A DNA stretch of 45,553 nucleotides from contig NZ_LMMO01000009.1 in NCBI RefSeq assembly GCF_001422285.1, forward strand, positions 1 to 45,553. Reading direction: 5' to 3'. The notes beneath the pieces were generated by a model. The model ran no database searches. It was not told the origin of the DNA and was given only the letters and a program-made list of their open reading frames with translations. The first letter of the stretch is position 1. Each line of letters starts with the position of its first letter. This DNA is from Frigoribacterium sp. Leaf263 (lineage in GTDB: Bacteria; Actinomycetota; Actinomycetes; Actinomycetales; Microbacteriaceae). Shown here one piece after another: positions 23,506 through 31,791 of the stretch. The translations under genes were made by a program, and so were the position numbers.

Positions 23506-24888
23506 ATGACCGAGTCCTCCACGCCGAAGCAGCTCATCCTCAACCTCTTCGAGATGAACTGCGTCGGGCACATCACGCATGGTCTCTGGCGCCTGCCCCA
23601 CAACCACCGCAGCGAGTACAAGGACCTGGCGTACTGGCTCGAGCTCGCGCGCCTGGCCGAGAGCGGCGGCTTCGACGCGATCTTCATCGCCGACGTGCTC
23701 GGGGCCTACGACGTCTACGGCGACAGCCCCGCGCCCGCCCTGCTCGAGGGGATCCAGGCTCCGAACAACGATCCGATGCTCGTCGTCCCGGCGATGGCGG
23801 CGGTGACCGAGCACCTCGGCTTCGGCATCACGTTCTCGACCAGCTACGAGCCCCCCTTCGCGTTCGCGCGGCGCATGTCGACGCTCGACCACCTGACGAA
23901 GGGTCGGGTGGGGTGGAACGTCGTCACGTCGTATCTGCCGAACGCCGCCCGCAACTTCGGCCTCGACGCCGAGATCCCGAAGGCCGAGCGCTACGCCCGC
24001 GCGGCGGAGTACCTCGACGTGCTCTACAAGCTGTGGGAGGGCTCGTGGGAGGACGACGCGGTGGTCGCCGACCCCGGCGCCGACGGTCTCGAGCCCGGTT
24101 CGGGCGTCTACACCGACCCCGCCAAGGTGCACGCCATCGATCACGAGGGTGCGCACTTCCGGGTGGCCGGGCCGCATCTCAGCGAGCCGTCGCCCCAGCG
24201 GACCCCGGTGCTGTTCCTCGCCACGGCGTCGCCGAACGGCGTCGAGCAGGCGGCCCGCAACGCCGAGGTCGTCTTCACGGGCGGCCCTGCGGTCAAGGCG
24301 GTGGGTGCGGCCACGCGGGAGGCGGCCGTCGAGGCGGGCCGGTCCGCCGACGACGTGCGGTTCATCGTGCAGGCGGGTGTCATCACGGGGCGCACCGACG
24401 CCGAGGTCGCCGAGAAGCTGGCCCTGTACCGGTCGTCCGCCAGCGCGCAGGGGCGGCTCGTGCACCGCAGCGTCCCGTTCGACGCGCTGTCCCACCCGAG
24501 CGATCGCACGGTGCGCGAGGCCCTCGAGATCGAGGGTCGTCTCGACCACCCGGGCGCCTCCTCCCTGCCCCTCGACATCACCGTCGGCCAGCTGGTCGAT
24601 TCCGTCGACGAGGCCTGGGGCGGCACCTTCTTCGTGGCCGGCACGCCGACCGTCGTGGTCGACGAGATCGAGCGCTGGCTCGACGAGGAGGGCATCGACG
24701 GCATCAACCTCCGCCAGTACCACTCGTTCGACACGCTGCGCGACTTCGTCGAGCTGATCGTGCCCGAGCTCCGCCGCCGGGGGCGCGTCCGCGAGGCGTA
24801 CGTGCCGGGGGAGACCCTGCGCGAGCGGCTCACGGGAGGCGGCCCGCGCCTCCCCGAGACGCACCCGGCGGCCGCCTACCGGCGCTGA
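23506..24888 (+). CDS. LLM-class flavin-dependent monooxygenase (NtaA/SnaA/DszA family)
   Basis: A 460-residue FMNH2-dependent oxygenase. GRVGWNVVTS at residues 133-142 is the diagnostic motif; EYKDLAYWLELARLAESGGFDAIFIADVLG near the N-terminus and VGQLVDSV...FFVAGTP near the C-terminus also fit. Known members oxidise nitrilotriacetate, sulfones, pristinamycin precursors or alkanesulfonates with reduced flavin from a separate reductase; no reductase is adjacent. Substrate unknown. It is a single gene, convergent with the leftward Nit1C operon, 121 bp apart, and probably leaderless. A nitrogen- or sulfur-scavenging role is plausible but is only an inference. Confidence 0.87.
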   Translation: MTESSTPKQLILNLFEMNCVGHITHGLWRLPHNHRSEYKDLAYWLELARLAESGGFDAIFIADVLGAYDVYGDSPAPALLEGIQAPNNDPMLVVPAMAAVTEHLGFGITFSTSYEPPFAFARRMSTLDHLTKGRVGWNVVTSYLPNAARNFGLDAEIPKAERYARAAEYLDVLYKLWEGSWEDDAVVADPGADGLEPGSGVYTDPAKVHAIDHEGAHFRVAGPHLSEPSPQRTPVLFLATASPNGVEQAARNAEVVFTGGPAVKAVGAATREAAVEAGRSADDVRFIVQAGVITGRTDAEVAEKLALYRSSASAQGRLVHRSVPFDALSHPSDRTVREALEIEGRLDHPGASSLPLDITVGQLVDSVDEAWGGTFFVAGTPTVVVDEIERWLDEEGIDGINLRQYHSFDTLRDFVELIVPELRRRGRVREAYVPGETLRERLTGGGPRLPETHPAAAYRR

Positions 24889-24963
24889 GGGGGCCCGAGC
24901 AGGCTGGTGCGAGCACGCCGCTGATCGACCCGCTTCCGAAGAGCAGGCGCCTGGTCGGTTGCT

Positions 24964-24983
24964 CGGTCGGTTCCGTCCGACCG
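24964..24983. terminator. Small hairpin between convergent genes
   Basis: CGGTCGG (24964-24970) and CCGACCG (24977-24983), loop 6 nt. A modest 7-bp stem in the only gap between the monooxygenase and the ligase gene. Confidence 0.4.
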
Positions 24984-25009
24984 TCGTCGGGCGTGCACCG
25001 CGAGCATGT

Positions 25010-26476
25010 TCACGCCGTGTCGGCCCCTCGAGGTGGAGTCCGCGCAGCCCAGGTCCGTCGGTTCGTCTTGCCCGCGTCGTTCCGGACGGGTTCGTCGACG
25101 ATGCGCACCGTCGCCGGGCATCTGGCCGGGTCGAGCCGCTGCTGCACCCAGGCCAGGATCTCCGCCGTGGTCACGGTCGCGCCGGCGACGTCGACCACGG
25201 CCTCGATGCGTTGGCCCAGGTCGTCGTCGGCGACACCGAACGCCACTGCGCTCCGGACGGCTGGATGCGTCTCCAGCATCCTCTCGACCTCGCTCGGGTG
25301 CACGTTCACGCCGGCCCGCAGGATCACATCGTCGACCCTGTCGACGATGTGCAGGTACCCGTCGTCATCCAGGCGTCCGAGATCTCCGATGGTGTCCCAA
25401 CCGTCATCGGTGCGCATCGAGGGGGTGCCGAGGTACCGGTAGGTGGGGCCGCCTTCGCGCCGCAGCCAGACCTGTCCTGTCTCGCCGGTCGGCAGATCGA
25501 CGCCGGCCGGTGATCGCACCGCGACCGTCGTGCCGCCGGCGGGCCGTCCGACACTGCCGGGGTGCTGGAGCCACTCGTCACCGCGGATCGCCAGCACGCC
25601 GTTCGACTCGCTGCCCGCGTAGACCTCGACGACCCGCTCGGCGCCGACCCAGGCCATGAACCGGCGCTTGAGATCCGGTGGGCACGGGGCCCCCAGGTGC
25701 AGCACGGTCTGCAGCGACGACAGGTCGGCTGCCGCCCGTTCGGCCTGGGGCAGCCGCAGCAGGCGGTGCATCATGGTCGGGACGAGCATCATCCACGTGA
25801 CCCGGTGCTCGGCGATCGCCCGCAGCGTGTCCCGCTCGTCGAAGCGGGGCAGCAGCACGAGTTCGTGGCCGGTCAGGAGGCCGCGGAACGCGTACGTGAA
25901 CGGCGCTGAGTGGGTCAACGGCCCGGAGACGAGCTGCACTTGGTCGCGGGGCAGGAAGGGCGCGACGGCGACGTCGGGATCGATCAGGGCGGGGCCGGCC
26001 GCCATCACGACCTTGGGTCGCCCCGTCGAGCCGGACGACGTCGGCGCCTTCCAGCTCGCGGCCCACATGTCGGGCAGGGGCCCGTCGTGGGCGGACACGG
26101 CGGGGGGAGCCCACCCGGCGGGCAGCCACGGGACGTCGGGCGACGACGACGGCGACCCGACGACGAGCGCGGGGCGGACGAGCTCCTCGAGTTCGGCCCG
26201 TTCGGCGATGCCGAGCCCGAGCGACACGGGTTGGGGCGTGGCCCCGCATCTCCAGATGGCGACGCACGCGACGACCGTCTCGACCGTGTTCGGCAGGGCG
26301 ACCGTCACGAGCGAGTCCTGGCCGACGCCGAGGTCGAGGTAGGCCCGCGCCAGGGCGTCGGAGGCGCGGTCCAGCTCCGAGGTCGTCAGCGTCGCCGTGT
26401 CGTCGCGGACGACCACGCGGTGCGGGTCGGCCTCAGCGAGACCGCTGACGACGCGGGAGATCGACTGCCTGACCAC
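25010..26476 (-). CDS. Adenylate-forming acyl/aryl-CoA ligase family protein in the Nit1C operon
   Basis: A 488-residue ANL-superfamily enzyme that activates a carboxylic acid with ATP and passes it to CoA or another thiol. Motifs in order: P-loop TSSGSTGRPKVV (146-157), VYAGSESNG (adenine-binding), DTIGDLGRLDDDGYLHIVDR (A7/A8 hinge), and the catalytic Lys470 in NDAGKTNRR. Start GTG 26476 lies 44 bp inside the upstream glycosyltransferase gene but is backed by a near-perfect AAGGAGG six bases before it. Last gene of the leftward operon. It is not among the core Nit1C proteins I know; its acid may be part of a small molecule made or modified by the cluster. Substrate unknown. Confidence 0.85.
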   Translation of the reverse strand: MVRQSISRVVSGLAEADPHRVVVRDDTATLTTSELDRASDALARAYLDLGVGQDSLVTVALPNTVETVVACVAIWRCGATPQPVSLGLGIAERAELEELVRPALVVGSPSSSPDVPWLPAGWAPPAVSAHDGPLPDMWAASWKAPTSSGSTGRPKVVMAAGPALIDPDVAVAPFLPRDQVQLVSGPLTHSAPFTYAFRGLLTGHELVLLPRFDERDTLRAIAEHRVTWMMLVPTMMHRLLRLPQAERAAADLSSLQTVLHLGAPCPPDLKRRFMAWVGAERVVEVYAGSESNGVLAIRGDEWLQHPGSVGRPAGGTTVAVRSPAGVDLPTGETGQVWLRREGGPTYRYLGTPSMRTDDGWDTIGDLGRLDDDGYLHIVDRVDDVILRAGVNVHPSEVERMLETHPAVRSAVAFGVADDDLGQRIEAVVDVAGATVTTAEILAWVQQRLDPARCPATVRIVDEPVRNDAGKTNRRTWAARTPPRGADTA

Positions 26477-27587
26477 GATCGCCCTCCTTCCCGACGGCGG
26501 CGTAGAAGTCCTCGTGCAGTCGGGCGACGTCGTCCCAGTCGTGCGTCGCCGCGAGGTCGCGGCCGGGACGGGCTGCGGGACCGGTGCCGTCCAGGGCGGC
26601 GATCAGCGCCTCCTCGATCGACCGGTCGTCGGTCGCGTACGCGACGGTCTCGCCGAAGACCTCGCGCAGCACCGGGAGGTCGCGCGCGACGACGGGCACG
26701 GACGCGGCCAGCGCCTCCATGGCGGCCAGCCCGAAGCCCTCCTTCGTCGAGACGAAGGCGAGCGCCCCGGCGGCAGCCACGAGCGCCGGCAGATCGTCGT
26801 CGTCGACGACGCCGAGGATCACCGGGTCGAGCCCGAGCGCGACGACCCGCTCGTCGAATGCGGCGCGGTACGACCGGTAGTCGAACAGGGTCTCGCCGCC
26901 GCCGAACACGAGGCGGACGTGCGGTCGCCGGGCGTGCAGCCGGGCGAAGGCCTCGACGAGGTCGATGCTGCCCTTGCGGGGCTCGATGCCGCCGAGCGCG
27001 AGCACGTAGTCGCCGAGTCGCTCGCGCCAGCGTGCCCTGCCGGCGTCGCTCGCGGGACCGGAGGCCGCGGCCGCCGCGAATCGCGCGGAGTCGACGCCGT
27101 TCGGGATCACGGTCGGCGTGACCCCCCAGCCGCGCTCGACGTCGGCTGCCACGGCGGCCGAGACGCAGAGTCGGGCGATGGGGTGACGGATCGCCTCGTC
27201 GTGGCAGCGCACGAGCTGCGGCGTCGTGAACTCGTCGAGGTGATGGATCGTCCGGAGGCACGGGCCGACGGCGTTCGCGGAGATGCAGTCCTGCGCGTGC
27301 ACGACGTCGTACGCGGCCCGGGCGCGCTCGGTCGCGAACCCGGTGCCCATCGTCTCGATCGACCGTCGGATCCGGTCGCCGACCGACTCGTCGTCCCGCG
27401 CGGCGAACGGCACGACCCGCACCTCCACCGCCGGGTCGACGCGGCGGAAGAACGCGTCGTCACCGCCCCGGCCGAGCGTCCACACGGTCACGTCGTGGCC
27501 CCGACGCGCCAGGGCCTCCGACAGGGCGAGTGTGTGCACGACGCCGCCGCGGGGCTTCGTCGAGTACGTGATCTGGGCGATGCGCAC
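26433..27587 (-). CDS. MSMEG_0565-family glycosyltransferase (GT4)
   Basis: A 384-residue GT-B glycosyltransferase. The opening RIAQITYSTKPRGGVVHTLALSEALARRGHDVTVWTLG (seen in segments) is characteristic of the MSMEG_0565 family tied to the nitrogen-starvation cluster. The acidic E-x7-E motif of GT4 enzymes is KEGFGLAAMEAL near residue 285, and GGIEPRKG marks the second Rossmann domain. GTG start at 27587 follows GAGGAG. It sits 25 bp after the nitrilase-like gene and overlaps the ligase by 44 bp. Acceptor and sugar are unknown; in context it may glycosylate a product of the radical-SAM and flavoenzyme steps. Confidence 0.85.
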   Translation of the reverse strand: MRIAQITYSTKPRGGVVHTLALSEALARRGHDVTVWTLGRGGDDAFFRRVDPAVEVRVVPFAARDDESVGDRIRRSIETMGTGFATERARAAYDVVHAQDCISANAVGPCLRTIHHLDEFTTPQLVRCHDEAIRHPIARLCVSAAVAADVERGWGVTPTVIPNGVDSARFAAAAASGPASDAGRARWRERLGDYVLALGGIEPRKGSIDLVEAFARLHARRPHVRLVFGGGETLFDYRSYRAAFDERVVALGLDPVILGVVDDDDLPALVAAAGALAFVSTKEGFGLAAMEALAASVPVVARDLPVLREVFGETVAYATDDRSIEEALIAALDGTGPAARPGRDLAATHDWDDVARLHEDFYAAVGKEGDRGQAVDLPRRQRSR

Positions 27588-27612
27588 GGGGCTCCTCGGG
27601 GTCGGGAGGTGG

Positions 27613-28461
27613 TCAGCGGAGGTCAGCGGCGTACGCGTCGGGGGCCCGCTCCTGGAGGTGGTCGATGGTGCGGCGTGCCCGGGCGACGCTCGCGACGACG
27701 TCGGCCGTGGCGACGGCGAGCCCGCCCTTGGCCCAGGTCTTCGCGACGACCTCGCCGGCGGGGTCGACGACCTTCGCCTGCCCGAGGAACCGCAGCCCGC
27801 CGAGCACCCCCGTCTGGTTCGACGACACGAGGTACAGCTGGTTCTCCGCCGCGCGGGCGCAGTCGTAGAGGTCGAACAGGTGAGCCTGGCGGTCGTTGCG
27901 CATGCGGTCCGAACGGTCGGTGACGCTGGCCGGCCAAGCGCTCAGGCAGGCGAGCAGCTCGGCGCCGTCGAGGGCCAGGGTGCGGGACGACTCCGGGAAC
28001 GTCTTGTCGAAGTCGATCATCATGCCGAGCCGGCCGACGGGAGTGTCGAACGGCGTGAACGAGCTCCCCGCCCGGTACGCCTCCGACTCGCCGAGGGGGA
28101 GATGCACCTTGCGGTGGGTGCCGAGCAGGCGCCCGCCCTGCACGCAGACCGCGCTGTTGTAGCGGACGTCCTCGCCGCCGTCGAGCTCGCGCTCGGCGAC
28201 GCCGAAGCAGATCGTCATGTCGCCCGCCATGTCGGCGACGGCCTGCACCTCCGGCCCGTCCATCTCGACGGCCGGCGGCAGGGCCTCAGGCCCCGGGTGG
28301 ACCATGTCGAGCAGGTAGCCGCCGAGCGTGGCGTCGGGCAGCACGAGCAGGTCGACCCCGCGTTGGCGGGCCTGCTCGATCATGCCGGGCAGCTTGGAGA
28401 GCGTGCGCTCGACGTCCCGCCCGAAGTGCGCGGCGACGGCCCCCATCGTGATCTCGGCCAT
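27613..28461 (-). CDS. Nitrilase-fold protein lacking the catalytic Glu and Cys
   Basis: A 282-residue carbon-nitrogen-hydrolase-fold protein, a clear paralogue of the NitC gene in the same operon (shared segments include DTPVGRLGM, RKVH.PLGE, LSAWP and AKVVDP.G.V). The Glu-Lys-Cys triad is broken: Glu is Asp43 (LVLPDATLGGYL), Lys118 is kept (HRKVHLPLGE), and Cys is Asp150 (GMMIDFDKTFPE, where NitC has MQICYDKAFPE). DNA codons are unambiguous (GAC at both sites). The rest of the fold is intact and the frame is open, so it is not a decaying pseudogene. It probably cannot hydrolyse nitriles; a binding, regulatory or heteromeric-subunit role is likely. Start ATG 28461 by alignment with NitC; a GTG two codons earlier is possible. 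Confidence 0.85.
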   Translation of the reverse strand: MAEITMGAVAAHFGRDVERTLSKLPGMIEQARQRGVDLLVLPDATLGGYLLDMVHPGPEALPPAVEMDGPEVQAVADMAGDMTICFGVAERELDGGEDVRYNSAVCVQGGRLLGTHRKVHLPLGESEAYRAGSSFTPFDTPVGRLGMMIDFDKTFPESSRTLALDGAELLACLSAWPASVTDRSDRMRNDRQAHLFDLYDCARAAENQLYLVSSNQTGVLGGLRFLGQAKVVDPAGEVVAKTWAKGGLAVATADVVASVARARRTIDHLQERAPDAYAADLR

Positions 28462-28470
28462 GGCCACAGG

Positions 28471-29760
28471 CTAGCCCGGCACCACGGCCTCCTCCGGCAG
28501 AGGCGACCGGCCCGCCCGGGCCGCGATGCTGTCCGCCACGTGCGCGGCGTCGCGGGCGACGGCCTCGAACCGGCCCGAGCCCCATGTGTGCAGCCACGGC
28601 AGCCCGAGGAAGTGCAGGCCCGGCGTCGTGGTCGTGCCGCGCTGGTGGGTGGGGTGGCCGGCCCCGTCGAACACGCCGATCTGCACCCACGAGTAGTCGG
28701 AGCGGAAGCCCGCCGACCAGACGATGCTCGTGATCCCGGCATCGCGCAGGTCGAGGCCCGTGACCTCGGTCTCGGGCCGCCAGACGGGGGTGTACCGCGC
28801 CTCCGTCGGGGCATCGAGGCCCTCCCGCTCGATGTAGCGGTCGATGTCAATCTTGATCGACTCCATCACGGAGTCCGCGTGGTCGAGCGACGCCTCGGCG
28901 GTCGGGCTGAACGTCAGTGCCGTGCCGTCGGCGGCGGTGAGGCGGCCGTGGAGCTGCATGCCCTCGAGCGCGAAGGCGCGCAGGTCGATGTCGCGGCCGC
29001 CGTCGCGTCCGGTCATGTAGTGGTTCGTCGACTCGCGCTTCGTGAGGCCGCCGACCTGCGCCTGGACGGGGATGTCGTAGACGCCCATGTCGCTCAGCCA
29101 GGCGATGCAGTCGCGACCGCGGTAGAACCGGGCGCACCGGGGTGCCGATCCGAGCGCGAGGTGCACGCGTCGGCCGGCGAGGTGCAGGTCCTCCGCGATC
29201 TGAGCGCCCGACTGGCCCGAGCCGACGACGAGCACGCCGCCCTCGGGCATCGCCCCGGGCGACCGGTAGTCAGCGGAGTGCACCTGCACGATGTCGGATG
29301 AGACCCCCGCCGCGACCGCGGGCAGCACGGGCCGGTGGTAGCCCCCCGTCGCGACGACGACCTGGTCGGCGCGGATCGTGCCCTGGTCGGTGACGACCTC
29401 GAAGCCACCCGTCGCAGCATCACGCAGGCGCGTGACGAGCACGTTCTCGACGACGGGCGCATCGAACGAATCGGCGTAGCGGCGGATCCAGGCGTGGACT
29501 TCGTCGCGGCCCATGAAGCCGTCGGGGTCGTCGCCGTCGTAGGCGAAACCCGGCAGCGCGCACTGCCAGTTCGGCGTGACGAGGGTGAAGGCGTCCCAGC
29601 GGCGGTCGATCCAGTCGTGCGCGATCGTGTCGCGCTCGAGCACGACGTGGTCGATGCGCTGCCGGGTCAGATGCCAGCTGATGGAGAGGCCCGCCTGGCC
29701 GCCGCCGACGACGGCGACCTCGACGTGCGTGCCGTCGACGACCCGGCGCGGTGCGGTCAC
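28471..29760 (-). CDS. nitH: MSMEG_0569-family flavin-dependent oxidoreductase (NitH)
   Basis: A 429-residue FAD/NAD(P)H-binding oxidoreductase resembling flavin-containing monooxygenases. The FAD loop is VVGGGQAGLS (residues 17-26), and the second dinucleotide loop is VGSGQSGAQIAEDL (from about 179). RRWDAFTLVTPNWQCALPGFAYDGDDPDGFMGRDEV, in segments, is characteristic of the Nit1C flavoenzyme. Known as a conserved cluster member (NitH in Pseudomonas); the reaction is undefined. GTG 29760 overlaps the previous stop by 4 bp and has GGAGGT seven bases upstream; an in-frame extension upstream is only read-through of the overlapping gene. The nitrilase-like gene begins 7 bp after its stop. Confidence 0.88.
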   Translation of the reverse strand: MTAPRRVVDGTHVEVAVVGGGQAGLSISWHLTRQRIDHVVLERDTIAHDWIDRRWDAFTLVTPNWQCALPGFAYDGDDPDGFMGRDEVHAWIRRYADSFDAPVVENVLVTRLRDAATGGFEVVTDQGTIRADQVVVATGGYHRPVLPAVAAGVSSDIVQVHSADYRSPGAMPEGGVLVVGSGQSGAQIAEDLHLAGRRVHLALGSAPRCARFYRGRDCIAWLSDMGVYDIPVQAQVGGLTKRESTNHYMTGRDGGRDIDLRAFALEGMQLHGRLTAADGTALTFSPTAEASLDHADSVMESIKIDIDRYIEREGLDAPTEARYTPVWRPETEVTGLDLRDAGITSIVWSAGFRSDYSWVQIGVFDGAGHPTHQRGTTTTPGLHFLGLPWLHTWGSGRFEAVARDAAHVADSIAARAGRSPLPEEAVVPG

Positions 29761-30101
29761 GGAGCCACCTCCGACGAGGAGGCGAGCGAAGGAGGCGCGG
29801 GTGCGGCTGCGGGGGCGGGCGACGGCGGCTGCATCTCGAGCACCTGCACCGCGCCTCCGTCGTGCGTGGCGGCGAGGGCCGTGATCTCGCTCTCCTGCTG
29901 CATCGCGGAGGTGCACGCGAAGCCGTACTTCGCGGCGACTCGCTCGCTCGCCACCCGGAGCGCGGTGGTCGACCGTTCGACGAACTCGGCGAGGGGGTAC
30001 TCGGCCCCCGCGACGAGGTAGTCGTGCATCACCAGGCTCGGGGAGTAGCACGCCGTCTCGGTGCCGTCGGGCCAGCGGACCTGGAACGTCATCTCAGGCA
30101 C
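29757..30101 (-). CDS. nitG: MSMEG_0570-family nitrogen-starvation protein (NitG)
   Basis: A 114-residue protein with the compact family domain PEMTFQVRWPDGTETACYSPSLVMHDYL, VAGAEYPLAEFVERSTTALRVASERVAAKYGFACTSA (in segments), followed here by a 30-residue Pro/Ala/Ser-rich tail not typical of the family. Two conserved Cys occur (CYSPSL and FACTSA). Its function is unknown, but it is a core Nit1C protein. Start GTG 30101 gives the conserved PEM opening and overlaps the NitC stop by 8 bp; ATG 30092 would lose three conserved residues. It overlaps nitH by 4 bp. Confidence 0.85.
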   Translation of the reverse strand: MPEMTFQVRWPDGTETACYSPSLVMHDYLVAGAEYPLAEFVERSTTALRVASERVAAKYGFACTSAMQQESEITALAATHDGGAVQVLEMQPPSPAPAAAPAPPSLASSSEVAP

Positions 30102-30990
30102 GGGCGAGCACCCCCGCAGCAGCGGTCGCGGCGGTGGCCTCGCCCGTGCGGTAGGCGTCGGGTCGACGGTCGCGCAGGTGGAACATGCCGCCGCGCATCG
30201 CCCGGAACGTTCCCTCGACGTCGATCTCGGCGATGGCGAGGCCGGCGTCGAGCAGCGTCGTGGCGAGCACGTTGCCGCCCGGGTCGACGACCTTCGCGTT
30301 TCCGACGTAGCGGAGCGAGCCGAAGGTGCCGGCCTGGTTCGAGGCGATCCAGAAGACCTGGTTGTCGAGGGCTCGGGCCAGGTCGAGGAGGTTGAAGCGG
30401 TAGGTCCAGCGGTCGTCCTGCAGGTTCTCGGCGGTGGCGGTCCGGGCGACCGGCCAGGCCGACATGCTGACGATGATCTCGGCGCCGTCCATCGCCAACG
30501 AGCGGGCCGCCTCAGGGAACGCCTTGTCGTAGCAGATCTGCATGCCCAGGCGTCCGACGGGTGTGTCGAACGCCTCGTAGACGTCGCCGGCCGAGTACGA
30601 CATGGCCTCGCCGAGGGGCTGGTGCACCTTGCGGTACGAGCCGTAGATCTGCGAGCCGTCGAGGCAGACGGCGGCGTTGTACCGGGTCTCGCCGTCGTCG
30701 GCCGACTCGCAGAAGCCGATGCAGACGACCATGTCGCCGACGATCCGCTGCACTCGACCGATCTCGGGGCCGTCCAGCGTGATCGCGGGCGGAAGGGACC
30801 GGGTGGTGGTCTTGAGGGTGTCGCCGTGGTTGCCGAGCGACGACAGGTAGCCCCCGATCGCAGCCTCGGGGAAGACCAGCAGCTGGACGCCCGCCTCGCG
30901 CGCCTCGTGGACGAGGCTCTCGATGAGCTCGTAGTTCTGGTCCAGGTCTCGGGTGAAGTTCGCCGAGACGGCAGCGACGGTCGTTGCCAT
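30094..30990 (-). CDS. nitC: Nit6803-family nitrilase (NitC)
   Basis: A 298-residue nitrilase with the full triad: Glu42 (LLVFPEAAIGGYL), Lys121 (YRKVHQPLGEA) and Cys153 (MQICYDKAFPEAAR). The Synechocystis Nit6803 group, to which this belongs by context and motif, hydrolyses a range of nitriles to acids and ammonia; its Pseudomonas homologue is required for growth on cyanide. Start ATG 30990 with AAGGAG six bases upstream; first gene of the leftward operon, so it follows directly from the phased GTTTC control region. Ends in an Ala-rich tail overlapping nitG. The physiological nitrile is not known. Confidence 0.9.
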   Translation of the reverse strand: MATTVAAVSANFTRDLDQNYELIESLVHEAREAGVQLLVFPEAAIGGYLSSLGNHGDTLKTTTRSLPPAITLDGPEIGRVQRIVGDMVVCIGFCESADDGETRYNAAVCLDGSQIYGSYRKVHQPLGEAMSYSAGDVYEAFDTPVGRLGMQICYDKAFPEAARSLAMDGAEIIVSMSAWPVARTATAENLQDDRWTYRFNLLDLARALDNQVFWIASNQAGTFGSLRYVGNAKVVDPGGNVLATTLLDAGLAIAEIDVEGTFRAMRGGMFHLRDRRPDAYRTGEATAATAAAGVLARA

Positions 30991-31248
30991 GGTGTCTCCT
31001 TGCGGTGCGTCGGTGGGGCCGTTCGCGCAGGGTCCTGCACGCCTCCAGTGAACGTCACATCGTGTTTCTGATTGGTTTCGGCGGGAATAAGACCTCGTTT
31101 CGACGGTCGGGGCCGCAATAGATGAGTGCGATCGGCGGTCCCGAAACAAAAGAACGTCCCCTGGTAATCAGCCGGTAACACTCGGGCCGAAGACTCGAGC
31201 GCAGATCGACCGGCAGTTCCTCATCCGACCCCGCAAGGAGCCCGCACC
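30991..31248. promoter_or_regulatory. Divergent control region of the Nit1C cluster with 11-bp-phased boxes
   Basis: 258 bp between nitC and nitB. GTTTC occurs at 31064-31068, 31075-31079 and 31097-31101, all in one 11-bp register (the skipped register at 31086 is AATAA); on the minus strand this reads GAAAC repeated along one DNA face. Nearer nitB, GTAAT (31164-31168), a 6-bp spacer and GTAAC (31175-31179) repeat the same geometry. GTnAC-n6-GAAAC is the known form of actinobacterial GlnR boxes. The nitB ribosome binding site AAGGAG is at about 31235. No -10 is obvious, as expected for activator-dependent promoters. Confidence 0.6.
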
Positions 31249-31779
31249 ATGAGCGACATCGACTACGACCAGCAGATCCTCGACAACATCGAGACCTCGC
31301 GAAACGAGATCGCGCACCCGTCGCTGCCCAAGGGCAGCAACATCTACGGATCGACGAAGATCTTCCCCGACTACACCGCCACCAAGGACGAGTACTACTT
31401 CCAGCTCGTGCACGGGATCGCGCACGAGTCGTCGGTGAGCTTCGTCGCCGTGCTGCAGGCGACCAGGGCCCTCCGCAAGGGCTTCACGAGCGTGCTGTAC
31501 TTCTACGGCCCCGGCTCGATCAACGCCATCGCCAACCGGGGGTTCCCGACGACCGGCGCCGACGGGTTCCCGGGCGAGAACAACATCAACAACGCCCTCG
31601 AGACCTTCATCGCCGAGGGCGGCACCGTGTTCGCGTGCCGCTTCGGCCTCGCCCTGCACGGTGCGCGCGAGGAGGACCTCATCGCCGGCGTCATCCCCGC
31701 CCACCCGCTCGACGTGCAGGACGCCGTCATCCACTACGCCCGCAAGGGCGCCATCATCAACAGCACCTACATGGTCTGA
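31249..31779 (+). CDS. nitB: MSMEG_0572/Sll0783-family nitrogen-starvation protein (NitB)
   Basis: A 176-residue cytosolic protein strongly matching the Sll0783 family: IAHPSLPKGSNIYGSTKIFPDYTATKDEYYFQLVHGIAHESSVSFVAVLQATRALRKGF (read in parts) and the ending KGAIINSTYMV. The fold resembles DsrE-like or small Rossmann sulfur-relay proteins (VLYFYGPGSINAIANRG), but no chemistry is known. It is the first gene of the rightward Nit1C operon, with AAGGAG eight bases before the ATG. The Synechocystis homologue is among genes induced by nitrogen starvation. Confidence 0.9.
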   Translation: MSDIDYDQQILDNIETSRNEIAHPSLPKGSNIYGSTKIFPDYTATKDEYYFQLVHGIAHESSVSFVAVLQATRALRKGFTSVLYFYGPGSINAIANRGFPTTGADGFPGENNINNALETFIAEGGTVFACRFGLALHGAREEDLIAGVIPAHPLDVQDAVIHYARKGAIINSTYMV

Positions 31780-31791
31780 GCCGGTGATCGC

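Noticed and set aside
27613-28461. Treating the nitrilase-like gene as a decaying pseudogene
   Set aside because: The frame is intact, codon use is normal, and the fold residues including the catalytic Lys are conserved; only the two catalytic acid/thiol positions changed.
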